Source of the DNA: Hyalella azteca
Taxonomy: Eukaryota > Arthropoda > Malacostraca > Amphipoda > Hyalellidae
Length of the DNA stretch: 64,000 nt
Reading direction: 5' to 3'
NCBI RefSeq assembly: GCF_000764305.2
Contig: NW_025930760.1
Coordinates: 109,953 to 173,952, forward strand
Part shown: piece after piece, positions 34,201 to 42,516 of the stretch
Position numbering within the stretch: position 1 is the first letter of the stretch
Layout: every line of letters begins with the position of its first letter
Translations under genes and position numbers: made by a program
The notes under the pieces: model-generated
Told to the model about the DNA's origin: nothing
What the model saw: only the letters and a program-made list of their open reading frames with translations
The model's database searches: none

Positions 34201-36591
34201 AATTGGTGCAACAACAATTATGAACAAGAAGAAAGATTTAAAATATGGCCATGTGTAAAATACACTGGTGATTGCTCATGACAATCACTTTTAGCTATAG
34301 CATAAATAACTATTAAAACAGCCCTTTACACAAATGACTTGTTGTGTTGGACTCTCATCACAGTATTGATGTAATTGGAGAAATTATTATAGAGATTTGT
34401 TTTACAACAATAAGCGCTAAAATTTGTATTGCCATTTCACAGTATTTCAAACACTTTGGCTTATATATGACATACTAAATGTATGTAATGTAACAAATTG
34501 GCTGCCAAATTATTAGAAGTTGATGTGACTATGGAAAAAAAAGCATTAATGGCTAGCATACATATGAAACTTGAGAAAATAAAACATTTGAAACAATGAA
34601 ATGAAAGAAGTTCATAGCTAGGTTTTTTACTTCACACTCCTATGAATGCAATTTCATGGCAATCATTAATCTATTATTAGCAAAATAAGGAATATACTGT
34701 CAAATGGGGTAATAAGGGACAGGGGGGGTAAATTGGGACAGTCCTCCGCCATGGCATCAAAATGTTATATCAAAATAGTGGGGGTAACTTCAAAAGTTTT
34801 CATATCTATGTAGCATAACAGAAGTTAAGAAATCGTACATTTACCAGCTCTAAAAAATCCCCAAAAAATCTTGAATAGTGATAATTTGAAATGTACTTCT
34901 GTTAAGGTCTGTAGTCTGTACTCTGTAGTAAAAAAATATTTGCCATATTAAAAAATGTTGCTTGAAAAAAATTGCAGACAGGTGTCAGATTTAAAACTTC
35001 ATTGATGGAATTTTTGTACCTCAATCTAAAATAAAATGGTGGCTGAATGAGGGATTCTTTAGAAACCAGTTTATTTTCAATTCCTGATCTAGGTCAAAAT
35101 TTTACTGAATATCCAAGCATGATGATGCTGGTAAGACTGGTATGCAAGATACTTAAATAGTCAACTCATAGGACTCAAAATAAAGTCTACATACTACAAT
35201 ACACAATATAAATTATGAACAACAATATTAATGTCTAATAATTATGTTGAAAATAAATTGGTTTGGTATATATGAAAGTTGACTTCAACAATATAAATAT
35301 TTAGAACTTGCATTAGTTAATGTAATGAACTAATGGTAATTATTGGTAAATATTTGAACAAGTTGCTACCCTACTGACTAGCTGAGTACTTCAAAAAAGT
35401 ACTTGACAAAATTCCATAATAGATTTTTCATACAAGAATGAGGTCCATAATTTCTCTGCATATCCAATTATCTATTCTCAAAATAACTTTTAATCGAGAC
35501 TTTAACTGACTAAATCGGTAAATGTAAATTAGTTGCAGTTCCCACTTCCCAGGCCGGAGCCCGGAGGGGTCATTCAACTCTCGAGGAAGGCTTTCGAAAC
35601 TAGTTGATGGGGATTCCTTAAATTCATCCTTTATAACTCAAGACGTATTATTATGAGCTCCTCGTAAATTCCCAACATTTTTTAAAACCTATTGATAACC
35701 GCACTAGCGTCTAGTTAGGAGCTTCAGGTCAGATTTTGTACACGAAAATAGCTATTAATGAAAGAAAACGAAAGTTAGCTAATATCAGTGTCGGGCGAGT
35801 CCTACGTCCTAGGCTATGTACTTCATTCAGTACCGAAAAAAATTTGATTTCGTTGTCATCCATTGCTTCAAATGGTATTTTATACGCCATCAATTATTTC
35901 AATATATGCACGTTTCATTAAAAACTAAACTGATGTATTCAGTATTCTAATCTTAATTCGTTACGGAAGGGGAAGAACACACGGCTTCACAGTTGCCAGA
36001 TGCACAAACTTCGTTCGAACTATGGCGAGCAAGTCGTTCACGTGTCTCGAAACGCTGATTAAAACAAGTGATTGGAATTCCACAATATAGGTCCAAATAT
36101 TGTTGGCAACAGACTACCCAGTTTCTGATTTGAATTATCAATTCAAATGAAAAAGCTTCATTCACAAAATTTCGCCTCTTGAATCAAGTTAGCCTACATA
36201 CAGAGTAACAGACTATTTGCCTCAGATGATGTATCATCATAGAAATCGTAACGAAATGAAACTTACGACTTACCATTAGTTTGATTGGAAGCCATGACGT
36301 TCACCACTTCCTGAAAGAAAGAAAATATATTTTTAAACTTTATTGTTGCATAATATTAAGTCTTGCTTACTCGGAAAGCTTTCTGCTACGTAGCGTTTGT
36401 GGACTTAGCCTCCGGTCGCCATGTTCGAAGCGAACGAGAGCAGAATAGACCAACTCACTTCACGGATATTTTACACATAAAGGGCTGTTTTGACAGAATA
36501 TTGATAATATTCAAACAAATCTACAGGTGATAAACAGAGTAAATTAAACGCTAATACTTACTTGACTGGAATCATGGCTCAATTCGGCCAT
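18603..36591 (-). CDS. Top1: DNA topoisomerase I (type IB), 16 coding exons
   Basis: Nuclear enzyme that relaxes supercoils by nicking one strand through a 3'-phosphotyrosine link. Exons, 5' to 3': 36591-36562, 36310-36274, 33525-32939, 32600-32516, 31166-31057, 30671-30612, 29732-29670, 29079-28951, 28119-27983, 27647-27410, 26618-26420, one set of three (25889-25732, 25343-25245, 24859-24716, or 21558-21401, 20999-20901, 20523-20380), 19918-19667, 19277-18603. All joins have GT-AG sites and compatible phases, giving 3003 nt and 1000 residues. Order: [10 protein letters not shown] start, long Lys/Asp/Ser-rich disordered N terminus with several acidic/basic short exons, WKWWEEE core entry, core, linker coiled coil, and C-terminal domain with catalytic Tyr928 in SKLNYLDPR and His783 in NKHL. 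It is longer than human TOP1 (765) because of the N terminus and a 30-residue acidic tail. The start ATG is the only one upstream with a matching donor. Confidence 0.95.
20138..21562 (-). repeat. Top1: Top1 core exon triplet, gene-proximal copy
   Basis: Holds exons 21558-21401 ([14 protein letters not shown] to PPPGHKWKE), 20999-20901 ([19 protein letters not shown] to SKLK) and 20523-20380 ([16 protein letters not shown] to YFIDK). The middle exon carries the equivalents of human Arg488 (VRHD) and Lys532 (last codon). The same three exons recur at 24716-25889. Across both sets I count six base differences, all synonymous (four, one and one). The acceptor of the first exon here is preceded by gene U-derived 11-bp repeat with few pyrimidines, unlike the other copy. 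Confidence 0.9.
21647..21803 (-). CDS. Gene U exon d, second copy
   Basis: A 157-bp paralogue of 8032-8242 with the same acceptor and GTAAGC donor. It encodes [16 protein letters not shown] with synonymous changes, then six LHDQHQ-type units instead of nine (54 bp shorter). It ends in phase 1, the phase needed by the Top1 exon starting at 21558, the next exon downstream on this strand. Whether it is transcribed as part of Top1, as part of a truncated gene U copy, or not at all cannot be seen. Confidence 0.55.
22005..22250 (-). mobile_element. tRNA-derived SINE
   Basis: Read on the minus strand, a tRNA-like head has an A-box-like TGGCCCATGGGTTA (about 22239-22225) and a B box GGTTCGCTCCC (22188-22178), then a tRNA-unrelated body, then GGAATCGGCGACAGGCC, which matches the 3' end of the window's LINE copies, and an ATT-repeat tail. 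Flanks GATTAACCGGGCTAC and GGTTACTGCGTTAAC are an imperfect target duplication; the empty site is seen in the paralogous sequence at about 8425-8440. Confidence 0.75.
22730..22864 (-). CDS. Gene U exon c, second copy
   Basis: Paralogue of 10851-10985: same 135 bp, same splice sites, same 45-residue peptide starting VVQIVPRG. All base differences are synonymous. Flanked, as in the first copy, by the 11-bp unit on its donor side and by the 26-bp splice-site minisatellite on its acceptor side. Confidence 0.6.
22865..23180. repeat. 26-bp splice-site minisatellite, second copy
   Basis: Homologous to 10986-11305, with about a dozen units carrying the CACAG|GTGGTGCAG junction on the minus strand. 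Unit order is nearly the same on the exon side (including the palindromic variant near 22950) and differs at the distal end, so both copies descend from one existing array. Confidence 0.85.
24322..24417 (-). CDS. Gene U exon b, second copy
   Basis: Paralogue of 12832-12927, encoding the same 32 residues ([10 protein letters not shown]...) with three synonymous substitutions; acceptor TACAG and donor GTCTGT preserved. It is phase 0 at both ends, so it could follow Top1 exon 24859-24716 without a frameshift. Confidence 0.6.
24465..25892 (-). repeat. Top1: Top1 core exon triplet, distal copy
   Basis: Exons 25889-25732, 25343-25245 and 24859-24716 are the second set of the Top1 core exons. The introns between them are also nearly identical to 20138-21562, with the main divergence at 24860-25020. 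This set is the one reached first by the transcript from upstream exon 26618-26420, whose donor (phase 1) fits. The three exons total 401 nt, so splicing both sets in direct series would shift the frame and stop after about 22 codons. Confidence 0.9.
25893..25985. repeat. About 34-bp repeat, three copies, beside a Top1 acceptor
   Basis: The unit CAAATGTTCACAATGTATTG plus CTTCCATTGCAC occurs about 2.7 times immediately upstream (on the minus strand) of the acceptor of exon 25889-25732. The gene-proximal copy of this exon lacks it, marking the duplication boundary. Confidence 0.75.
28431..28640. repeat. TTAATTAA-rich palindromic intron sequence
   Basis: Around 28476-28560 runs of AATTAATT flank a mirrored pair ATAAACTAAAGTAATTAA / TTAATTACTTTAGTTTAT, a strong hairpin. 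The related GAATCGATGTATATAATT and AAATTGATGTATATAATT sit on either side, suggesting a small duplicated unit inside the Top1 intron. Confidence 0.65.
31435..31605. repeat. About 26-bp minisatellite in a Top1 intron
   Basis: About six copies of GCATCCTGCTCTGGTATATA plus an ATAGTA-type end. It keeps two minus-strand frames open, but the predicted peptide is only the repeat. Confidence 0.9.
32090..32490. repeat. 115-bp tandem duplication interrupted by a short element
   Basis: The sequence from about 32090 to 32200 (ACACAATATTATCTGGTGCT to TAAATTTTTACCA) recurs at 32215-32480, where it is split by the element at 32274-32422. The uninterrupted copy shows the pre-insertion site. Confidence 0.75.
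32274..32422. mobile_element. Short non-autonomous element, copy 1
   Basis: One end holds a 16-bp palindrome ACTCACTGCAGTGAGT; AGCGCATTTTCTC lies just inside and its inverse GAAAATGCGCT is the other end. About 149 bp, non-coding, flanked by TAAAAAT on both sides. The duplicate sequence at about 32150 has a single TAAAAAT with no element. Other copies: 47456-47603 and 61091-61222. Confidence 0.75.
32939..33525 (-). CDS. Top1: Top1 exon for the charged, serine-rich N terminus
   Basis: A single 587-bp exon encoding roughly residues 23-218: [20 protein letters not shown] followed by HKSS, DRDK, SSSS and DKHK blocks with no hydrophobic core. Known TOP1 N termini are disordered, Lys-rich and carry nuclear-localisation and nucleolar-targeting signals. 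This one is about twice the usual length and unusually rich in serine runs (TCA/AGC-type triplets), which makes the opposite strand look like a long Cys/Leu-rich reading frame. Confidence 0.9.
33530..36270. other. Large Top1 intron
   Basis: No exon, repeat array or coding transposon recognised. A stretch near 34705-34745 (GGGTAAATTGGGACAG) resembles motifs seen in arthropod DNA transposons but has no visible ends. Confidence 0.5.
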
Positions 36592-36730
36592 TTTGAAATC
36601 ACTCGCCGACCGTATTTGCTGCTCGATCTTCTCTGCTTCGAGCTCGGCCAGAAACTATGTCTCAACGGCTGACGCTCGTCGGCCGCTCAGAAACAGAGTC
36701 GTTATGGCGGCATTCTGCGCATGCGCGAGG
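36592..36730 (-). promoter_or_regulatory. Top1: Top1 5'UTR and promoter
   Basis: Immediately upstream of the start ATG on the minus strand, the DNA is GC-rich with no TATA box. It contains a perfect TGCGCATGCGC (36716-36726), the consensus of the NRF-1/EWG (erect wing) family, and a GCCGCCATAACG stretch resembling a YY1/pho site. Such elements are typical of housekeeping promoters. The start point itself cannot be placed. Confidence 0.5.
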
Positions 36731-38135
36731 ACTTAGCCTCGTGCACACAAAGAGCTCTCAATGATCAATTTATTTCACGTAAATACTATATTGGTTTATA
36801 AAAAAAATTCGGCAACTTTCAAATTTGCTAGAGTAGAGCATATTAACTTCCTAACCTGAACTCAGATGTTTTAACACAAGGTACTTTACTCGTACAGGTT
36901 CAGGGACTTAGAATTTTTCTGGGAGTGAAGAGAGACTGATGCAAGCAAGCAGCTATTGCCTATTGCTGCAACCCCAGGCCACGACAAACTCGGTTTTGCT
37001 CTCTCACCTTTGCTCACCCCGTAAAAACTCTTTCGATGAGCACGAGTTTTTTATTTCTTTGCCCGTCACCAATTCACTCAATACTACCTATATAACTATA
37101 CACTATGCGACTGAAAATTTGTTTCAAGGGATAAGCAAGGACCTGATTGATCGTGCTATTCATGATGATGGCAGCATTATTTTGTTTTAATGATTATTGA
37201 CAGTATAATTATAGAAGAACACTTTTTAATATATAAGCAATATTTAATTGAATCACATCTAGGATACATTGCACATTGTTTGAATTAGTTAAACGGGCCC
37301 TAGCTGTGTGAATTGGGAACTGGGAACTCGCATTTTTAATTGCATTTTCATTTTCAGTTATCACATAAAACACATTAAGGATAGGAAGCCGCATGCTTCG
37401 TAGCCTGATTACAGCTGATAATTCTCTTATGAGGTTATCTTTTTCAGGAACCAACCGTGCACACCAATGATTTTATTAAACGTAAGCATGGCGACTTGAT
37501 CCTAACCCTAAATTAATGGATGATGAATTTAGGGTTGAACGCATATGTCGTAGCTTGAGGAAATTAGCTTGAGGAAATATTGGATTATTGCGAACTGATG
37601 GTCGTCTGGGTCGCTTATTTAAAACATGTTTTTCATATCCAGGATAAAGAGAGATCATTTCACTTTGTTATCGAGATATATTATCTACAACCACAAATAT
37701 CGTTCGAAACCATATATGTGTTCATTATTATTTTTTTTTTTCACTTATCAAATGGCGTCACTTGACCTTCCATCACTAGCGATGGTCATGAAATGTATTG
37801 ATACTCGTGGTGATAATTGCCAGCAATCGTAGATTGTGGTTGTCAATACAATGTAATAATGCAAAGCACAATTAATCTTTGGGAGCTGTGACCTTTTCAA
37901 AAACACAGACCGAGCAAAATTCGGTTGTAATCAACTAATATCACATAATTCCGTTCATTCTGTGGTCAGGGCAGAAGTCGTGCCATCAGTGCAATGAGCA
38001 CAATATAATCATGTCATAATGAGCATATTGTGAGCATAAGTCTGCTCATCTGTAGCTAATAAACAACTTAGTGACTCGGCTCGGATGATCAATATTAGGT
38101 TCCGTCACACTAAAAAAAAATACAGTGAATTAGGG
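36731..38135. other. Intergenic, nothing recognised
   Basis: AT-rich sequence between the Top1 promoter and a LINE end. An 83-codon plus-strand frame at 36939-37190 shows no recognisable features. Confidence 0.4.
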
Positions 38136-38137
38136 GC

Positions 38138-38290
38138 TGACTTAGAATAGAATAGAAATGTCGGCACTGAAGAAATAGGCCCATGGCCTGTTGCCGATTC
38201 TTGAACTTTTCGTGACTTGATTCACGAGTATCCTGCCTTTGGAACCCGATCTTTCCATAACTGACGATTGATTGAGATCTGATTGAGATT
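38138..38290 (-). mobile_element. LINE 3' end, short copy
   Basis: Closely related to 495-620 (shared CCCATGGCCTGTTGCC and TTCGTGACTTGATTCAC) with a minimal AGAATAGAAT tail at 38143-38153. Same 5'-truncated LINE family. Confidence 0.6.
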
Positions 38291-38391
38291 GCAGAAACAG
38301 ACGTATATCATGAAAAATATATGACAGAGGCACATTCTTGTTGCTCCAACCTTGATAATATGCGTTTAAATAGTACTTTCTAAAGATCACC

Positions 38392-38660
38392 CTTCTAAAG
38401 GGGCCGGTGTCAACGATGTTACACTACCGTAGTACAATGAATTTCTTATTTTATTTTAAAACATTTAAAATTGTTTTTTAGCTTTCTTAATTTCTTATTT
38501 TTTTTTTTTGTTCTGTCAATAGATTCATGCATTGTCTCCGACTTTACGCAAGTGAGCAAAATTTCTGATCGATTGGACAGGTCGAAGTGTGTTTAATATC
38601 GATTATAAAATTCGTAGCAGACCGACAAAAAACGAGAAGTGAAGTTAAATAGAAGTGCGG
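38392..38660 (-). repeat. About 300-bp dispersed repeat, copy 1
   Basis: Reverse-oriented copy of a family also at 40140-40420, 40440-40745, 43470-43650 and 43686-43935. Shared features: GAAGTGAAGTTAAA, a GTCTGCTACAAAT-like segment, an AATCGAT block, and CATGCATTGTCTCCGAC / GCGTAAAGT. No coding capacity. Confidence 0.7.
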
Positions 38661-38793
38661 TAAAACAACGCGGTCCCGGGAATTTTGCCTGATTTTTCAG
38701 CAATTTTTTTCATTACTTGTGAATTTATTGTAAAGAATCATATATTTCCGCCATTCTCCTGTGTTGTTCCAAACTTTTGCATAAAGTAGGTGA

Positions 38794-39129
38794 ATGATCC
38801 GTGGTGTACTTGTGTGCATCATGAAGCTGTTCGAGAATTTTGGCTTTCCACAAGGCTGCACAAGACAGAAAATTTCGCCGCTCTTCCGTCGTTATTATTA
38901 TAACATATTATTACTGCTATATATTTTTTCCAGCTATAATGATCCAGCTGCCTATAATGATTGTCAATATTTAGTGGATTATTCAACCGAAAGGATTAGG
39001 TTAAGTTGGAAATTTTACAAGAATAATACGAAAACCAACTTGTTGAGTTCGTCTCATACGTACGCGTGCATGGTCGCCTTGGCTTGTCTAATATCTAGCG
39101 ATGCCTCGAGAACGGGACGACTGAAATAA
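38794..39129 (+). other. Unassigned 111-codon reading frame
   Basis: An open frame starting MIRGVLVCIMKLFENFGF. No recognised domain, AT-rich, and no second copy or homologous context to show selection. Could be a chance frame; given only because it is long for this AT-rich stretch. Confidence 0.15.
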
Positions 39130-39903
39130 CCCAGCATTGCCCAATACCAGCATAATTTTCATACTTCACCCCGTGCGCAAGCATGCTGCAGAGCAAATTA
39201 GCCAACAATTAGAGCAAATTAGCCCGTAGCATAGAAAATTGTCGTCATGCATCGTTGAAATAATGCAAATAAGGCCATGATAAGTTATCTTGGATTAAAA
39301 CGTAAGAAAAAGATCATTGGAATCTACTTTGGAAATAATACTCCATATTTCAAAATTGTAACCCTCTTTAAATGAAAACAGATTTTGTTCAAATTTTATT
39401 TACTTTCCACTCAGAACTCATTAAATTGAACACCGTTGTAATGCTAACGCGCAGATAATTTATCTGTTGTAAAATAGAAGGAGTTGCCTGATCAAACACA
39501 TGATATGCGTTACACACGTGAAATGGATGTGTGATGAATATGAAGCGCTATGCACATGATTTGGATGTGCAAACTCCAAAATTTTTTCTGTGGATTACGT
39601 CTCGAAGGTATCAACATGTTGCCAGGTGTTGTTATTATATAGGTGATAGGTCCAGTAGTTTCTAATTCAATACCTAGGTTGAAAATAGTTAGGAAATAGA
39701 GTTATAATGCCACGTGACTGAATAATTATTTAGGTTACAATTATAGAGTTGTAGTAATTTTTAGAATGACCGTCTTGCCACGAAGATAATAAGAATGAGC
39801 TCCAGAAATTGAAATCTGCATTATGGAGATGATATTATAATTGTTTTAACCTATTGCGACTTCTTAATAACTACATTTTTATTTGGGTTAAATTCTCGAA
39901 TAC

Positions 39904-40115
39904 GTGTTCATAAATGAGTACTATGAGGAAAGATTAAAGATTATGAAGCTTCAAAGCCTCCATTATCGACGTCTGCGTGGGGACCTCATTGAAGTATACA
40001 AGTATACTCATGGCTATATTCTATTCTATTCTATTCTATTCTATTCTATTCTATTCTATTCTATTCTATTCTATTCTATTCTATTCTATTCTATTCTATT
40101 CTATTCTATTCTATG
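39904..40115 (+). mobile_element. LINE reverse-transcriptase fragment with (TATTC)n tail
   Basis: Plus-strand frame EYYEERLKIMKLQSL then HYRRLRGDLIEVYKYTHGY, the familiar end of the reverse-transcriptase domain in CR1/jockey-like LINEs ('L..RR.RGDLIEVYK'). It runs directly into about 20 copies of TATTC (40016-40115). About 100 expected downstream residues are missing, so the copy is internally deleted or the pentamer array arose within it. Confidence 0.7.
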
Positions 40116-40139
40116 CCTTACCCACATAATTACAACATT

Positions 40140-40745
40140 TATCTTACTTAAACTTCACTCCTTGTTTGTTTGTCTGTCTGCTACAAATCTTATAATCGAT
40201 ACACTTTTACCTTTCCAATCGATCTAAAATTTTGCACACTTGCGTAAAGTCGGAGACAACGCATGAATCAATTGACACAAGAAATAAAATTTTGAAAGTT
40301 CAATTTTTTCATATATTTAAGAAACATAAAAATTAATTTGATATTATATGGAAATAAAATTAGAAATTCTTTGTAGATGTGTAACATCGGAAACACTGTA
40401 TTCTTTAGAAGTGTTGTCGATAACAAGTAAAAACGCATATTTTATTACAAGACTTCTCTTTAACTTCACTTCTTGTTGTTTGTTTATTTGTTTGTCTGCT
40501 ACAAATCTTAAAATCGATATTTAACACACTTCTACCTCCCCAATCGATCTGAAATTTTGTACACTTGCGTAAAGTTGGAGACAATGCATGAATCAATTGA
40601 TAGAATGAATAATTTTGAAGATTAAAAAAATATATATATTAAAAATGAACAAATTAATTTTTTTAATATATGAAAATAAATTCAGAAATTCATTGTATAT
40701 GTGTAACATCGGCGACACTGGATTATATAAAAGTGTTGTCTTTAC
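40140..40745 (+). repeat. About 300-bp repeat, two tandem copies
   Basis: Copies at 40140-40420 and 40440-40745. Each begins near TTAACTTCACT(C)CTTGTTTG, continues TGTCTGCTACAAATCTTA and TTGCGTAAAG, and ends near GTGTAACATCGG...GTGTTGTC. See 38392-38660. Confidence 0.75.
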
Positions 40746-41197
40746 ATAAAACGTAATCTTTAAGCGCAATTTTTTTTCTTATTGTTCTCAAATAATGAAG
40801 AGCTTCAAAACTTGAAATATATATTTGAAAGACGTTTTTATGAGGTTTTTACCCACTGAGACCTTTGAAAAGGCTAGCTGGATTTATGTAAATTTTTAAA
40901 CATACATGTTATTTTTGCCATATGTTGAACATTTCAAACTACCCTCAAACCATGAAAGAATTAACTTTGGGGTCTAAAATTTTGCACACAGTTTTTTTGC
41001 ACATCCAAAACTTTTCCGCACTGTTGTGAAACTCAAGTGTTGTGAAACAAGAAGTTGAAAAAATGCTTAACTTTAGTGAAGGCCCTATGGATTACCTGAA
41101 TTGTCGCATTCTACCGACTTGGGCGGCACCCAAAGTTGGCGACAGTACCCCATGGGAGCACCAAGGCTCTGAGAAGTATAATAATTGGCGCCGCTTC

Positions 41198-41470
41198 TCA
41201 TGGTCGAGATCTATCGCCTGATTGTCTCCAACGACAATATCGTTTTACTTCAACGATTCCACTCTTATATATTATTTTAGCCCTGGACTGAGCGTATTTA
41301 AATAAATACTTGTGGTTCTCTCTGATGACTCCCATCGTTCGCTCCATCTGCAGTTGTTCTTTCACCCTGTGCGAGTCTTGCAACATGCGCTCGACTGCAT
41401 TGTGGAGCACTTTTAGTCTCTCTTTCCTCAAATAACCAGAGGAGCTGACCGCTTTAACGCAGGCAGTGGA
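41198..41470 (-). mobile_element. Possible LINE fragment (pre-RT linker)
   Basis: A minus-strand frame SSGYLRKERLKVLHNAVERM ... IRENHKYLFKYAQSRAKI. The last part resembles the segment between endonuclease and reverse transcriptase in CR1/L2-like LINEs ('..NPK.FW.Y.RSK.K..'). No flanking domain is visible, so it is a fragment at best. Confidence 0.4.
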
Positions 41471-41676
41471 CTCTTCTCACTGACTTTATTCCTGTCAAGA
41501 AAATGATTAGGATTTCCCAACGTTCGTTGGACGAGTAACTTCTCATGGATCGCCCAGGATCCTATCATCTTGCCATATGTGGCTGATCAATTTCATGAAC
41601 ACACTTTTTCCTATCAGACCGGACAATTTTTTCTTGATTTTAATTAACTAAAACTGATATAAACATGAGTATGTTA

Positions 41677-41775
41677 TTAGCATAGCATAGCATAACATGG
41701 TGATGTCGGCGCTGAAGAATGGGCCTGATGTGGACTGTCGCTGATTCATGTACTTTTCGTGACTTGTCCACATTT
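41677..41775 (-). mobile_element. LINE 3' end with ATGCT-type tail
   Basis: Contains GATGTCGGCGCTGAAGAA and TACTTTTCGTGACTTGTCCAC in common with 8640-8730, with a short GCATAGCATA tail at 41681-41695. It shows that the pentamer of the tail differs between copies. Confidence 0.6.
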
Positions 41776-42477
41776 TGCTTTACGAAATATGATGGGGTTC
41801 AGTTTGCTATTTATGAGCAAGTTTCAAGGCTGGTATAATTGAAGAGATTTGTCAGAAATAACTCGCGGTCGGAACCTATAGTGAATTATTCAGTTTGCCG
41901 AGTTATTTGTATTTGATATCCAAGTCGCTCACCTAAACGAAGTTATTACCTAAAAAAATATTAATTGTGCATCCTGATTTTCTTTGTGATAATGTTTTGT
42001 ATGAAAGAATTTTTCTGGTCTCTGGATGAACTGAGTGAGCAGTATTACGAAAGTCCACAGGGTGGGAGTCTCGGTGAATAAACTGAGAATAAAAAAGGCT
42101 TTCTGGCGTTCAATGAAGCCACAAAAATTGCCTCATGATTGCTATTTTGATCAATTCATCTAAATAAATCATATATTTAACATATAAGCTAAATAATTTG
42201 AATGTTCCCAACGTTGAATTGTTCTATTGTTGGTTCACGTAAAATTAATGTAAAGTTGGGGGCGTAAACGGCAGTCGAGTTCAGTTTTAGGACTGGAACA
42301 ACCACGCAAATTATCCCAATGGAAAACGTATGCACTAAATAGAATATGTTTCACCTTAATAGAAATTTAATTAGACTATAATTGAGTCTCGAAGTATTGC
42401 CTCATGCGGTGTAAACACACATGTCACCATTTCAGCCCAGACATTTCTCTTAAGAACCTTTCGCTCAGTTGAGTGAG

Positions 42478-42516
42478 CTCCTTTTGTTTGTTAGGTGGTG
42501 ACTGCTTGTAGGAACG
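42478..42516 (+). promoter_or_regulatory. RpL19: RpL19 5'UTR with candidate TOP start
   Basis: CTCCTTTTG at 42478-42486 is a pyrimidine tract beginning with C, as expected for the 5' terminal oligopyrimidine (TOP) mRNAs of ribosomal protein genes, which are translated under TOR control. It lies 39 bases before the ATG. The placement is inference from family behaviour. Confidence 0.45.

Noticed and set aside
40016..40115. Repetitive ILFYS protein
   Set aside because: Translation of the TATTC microsatellite tail.
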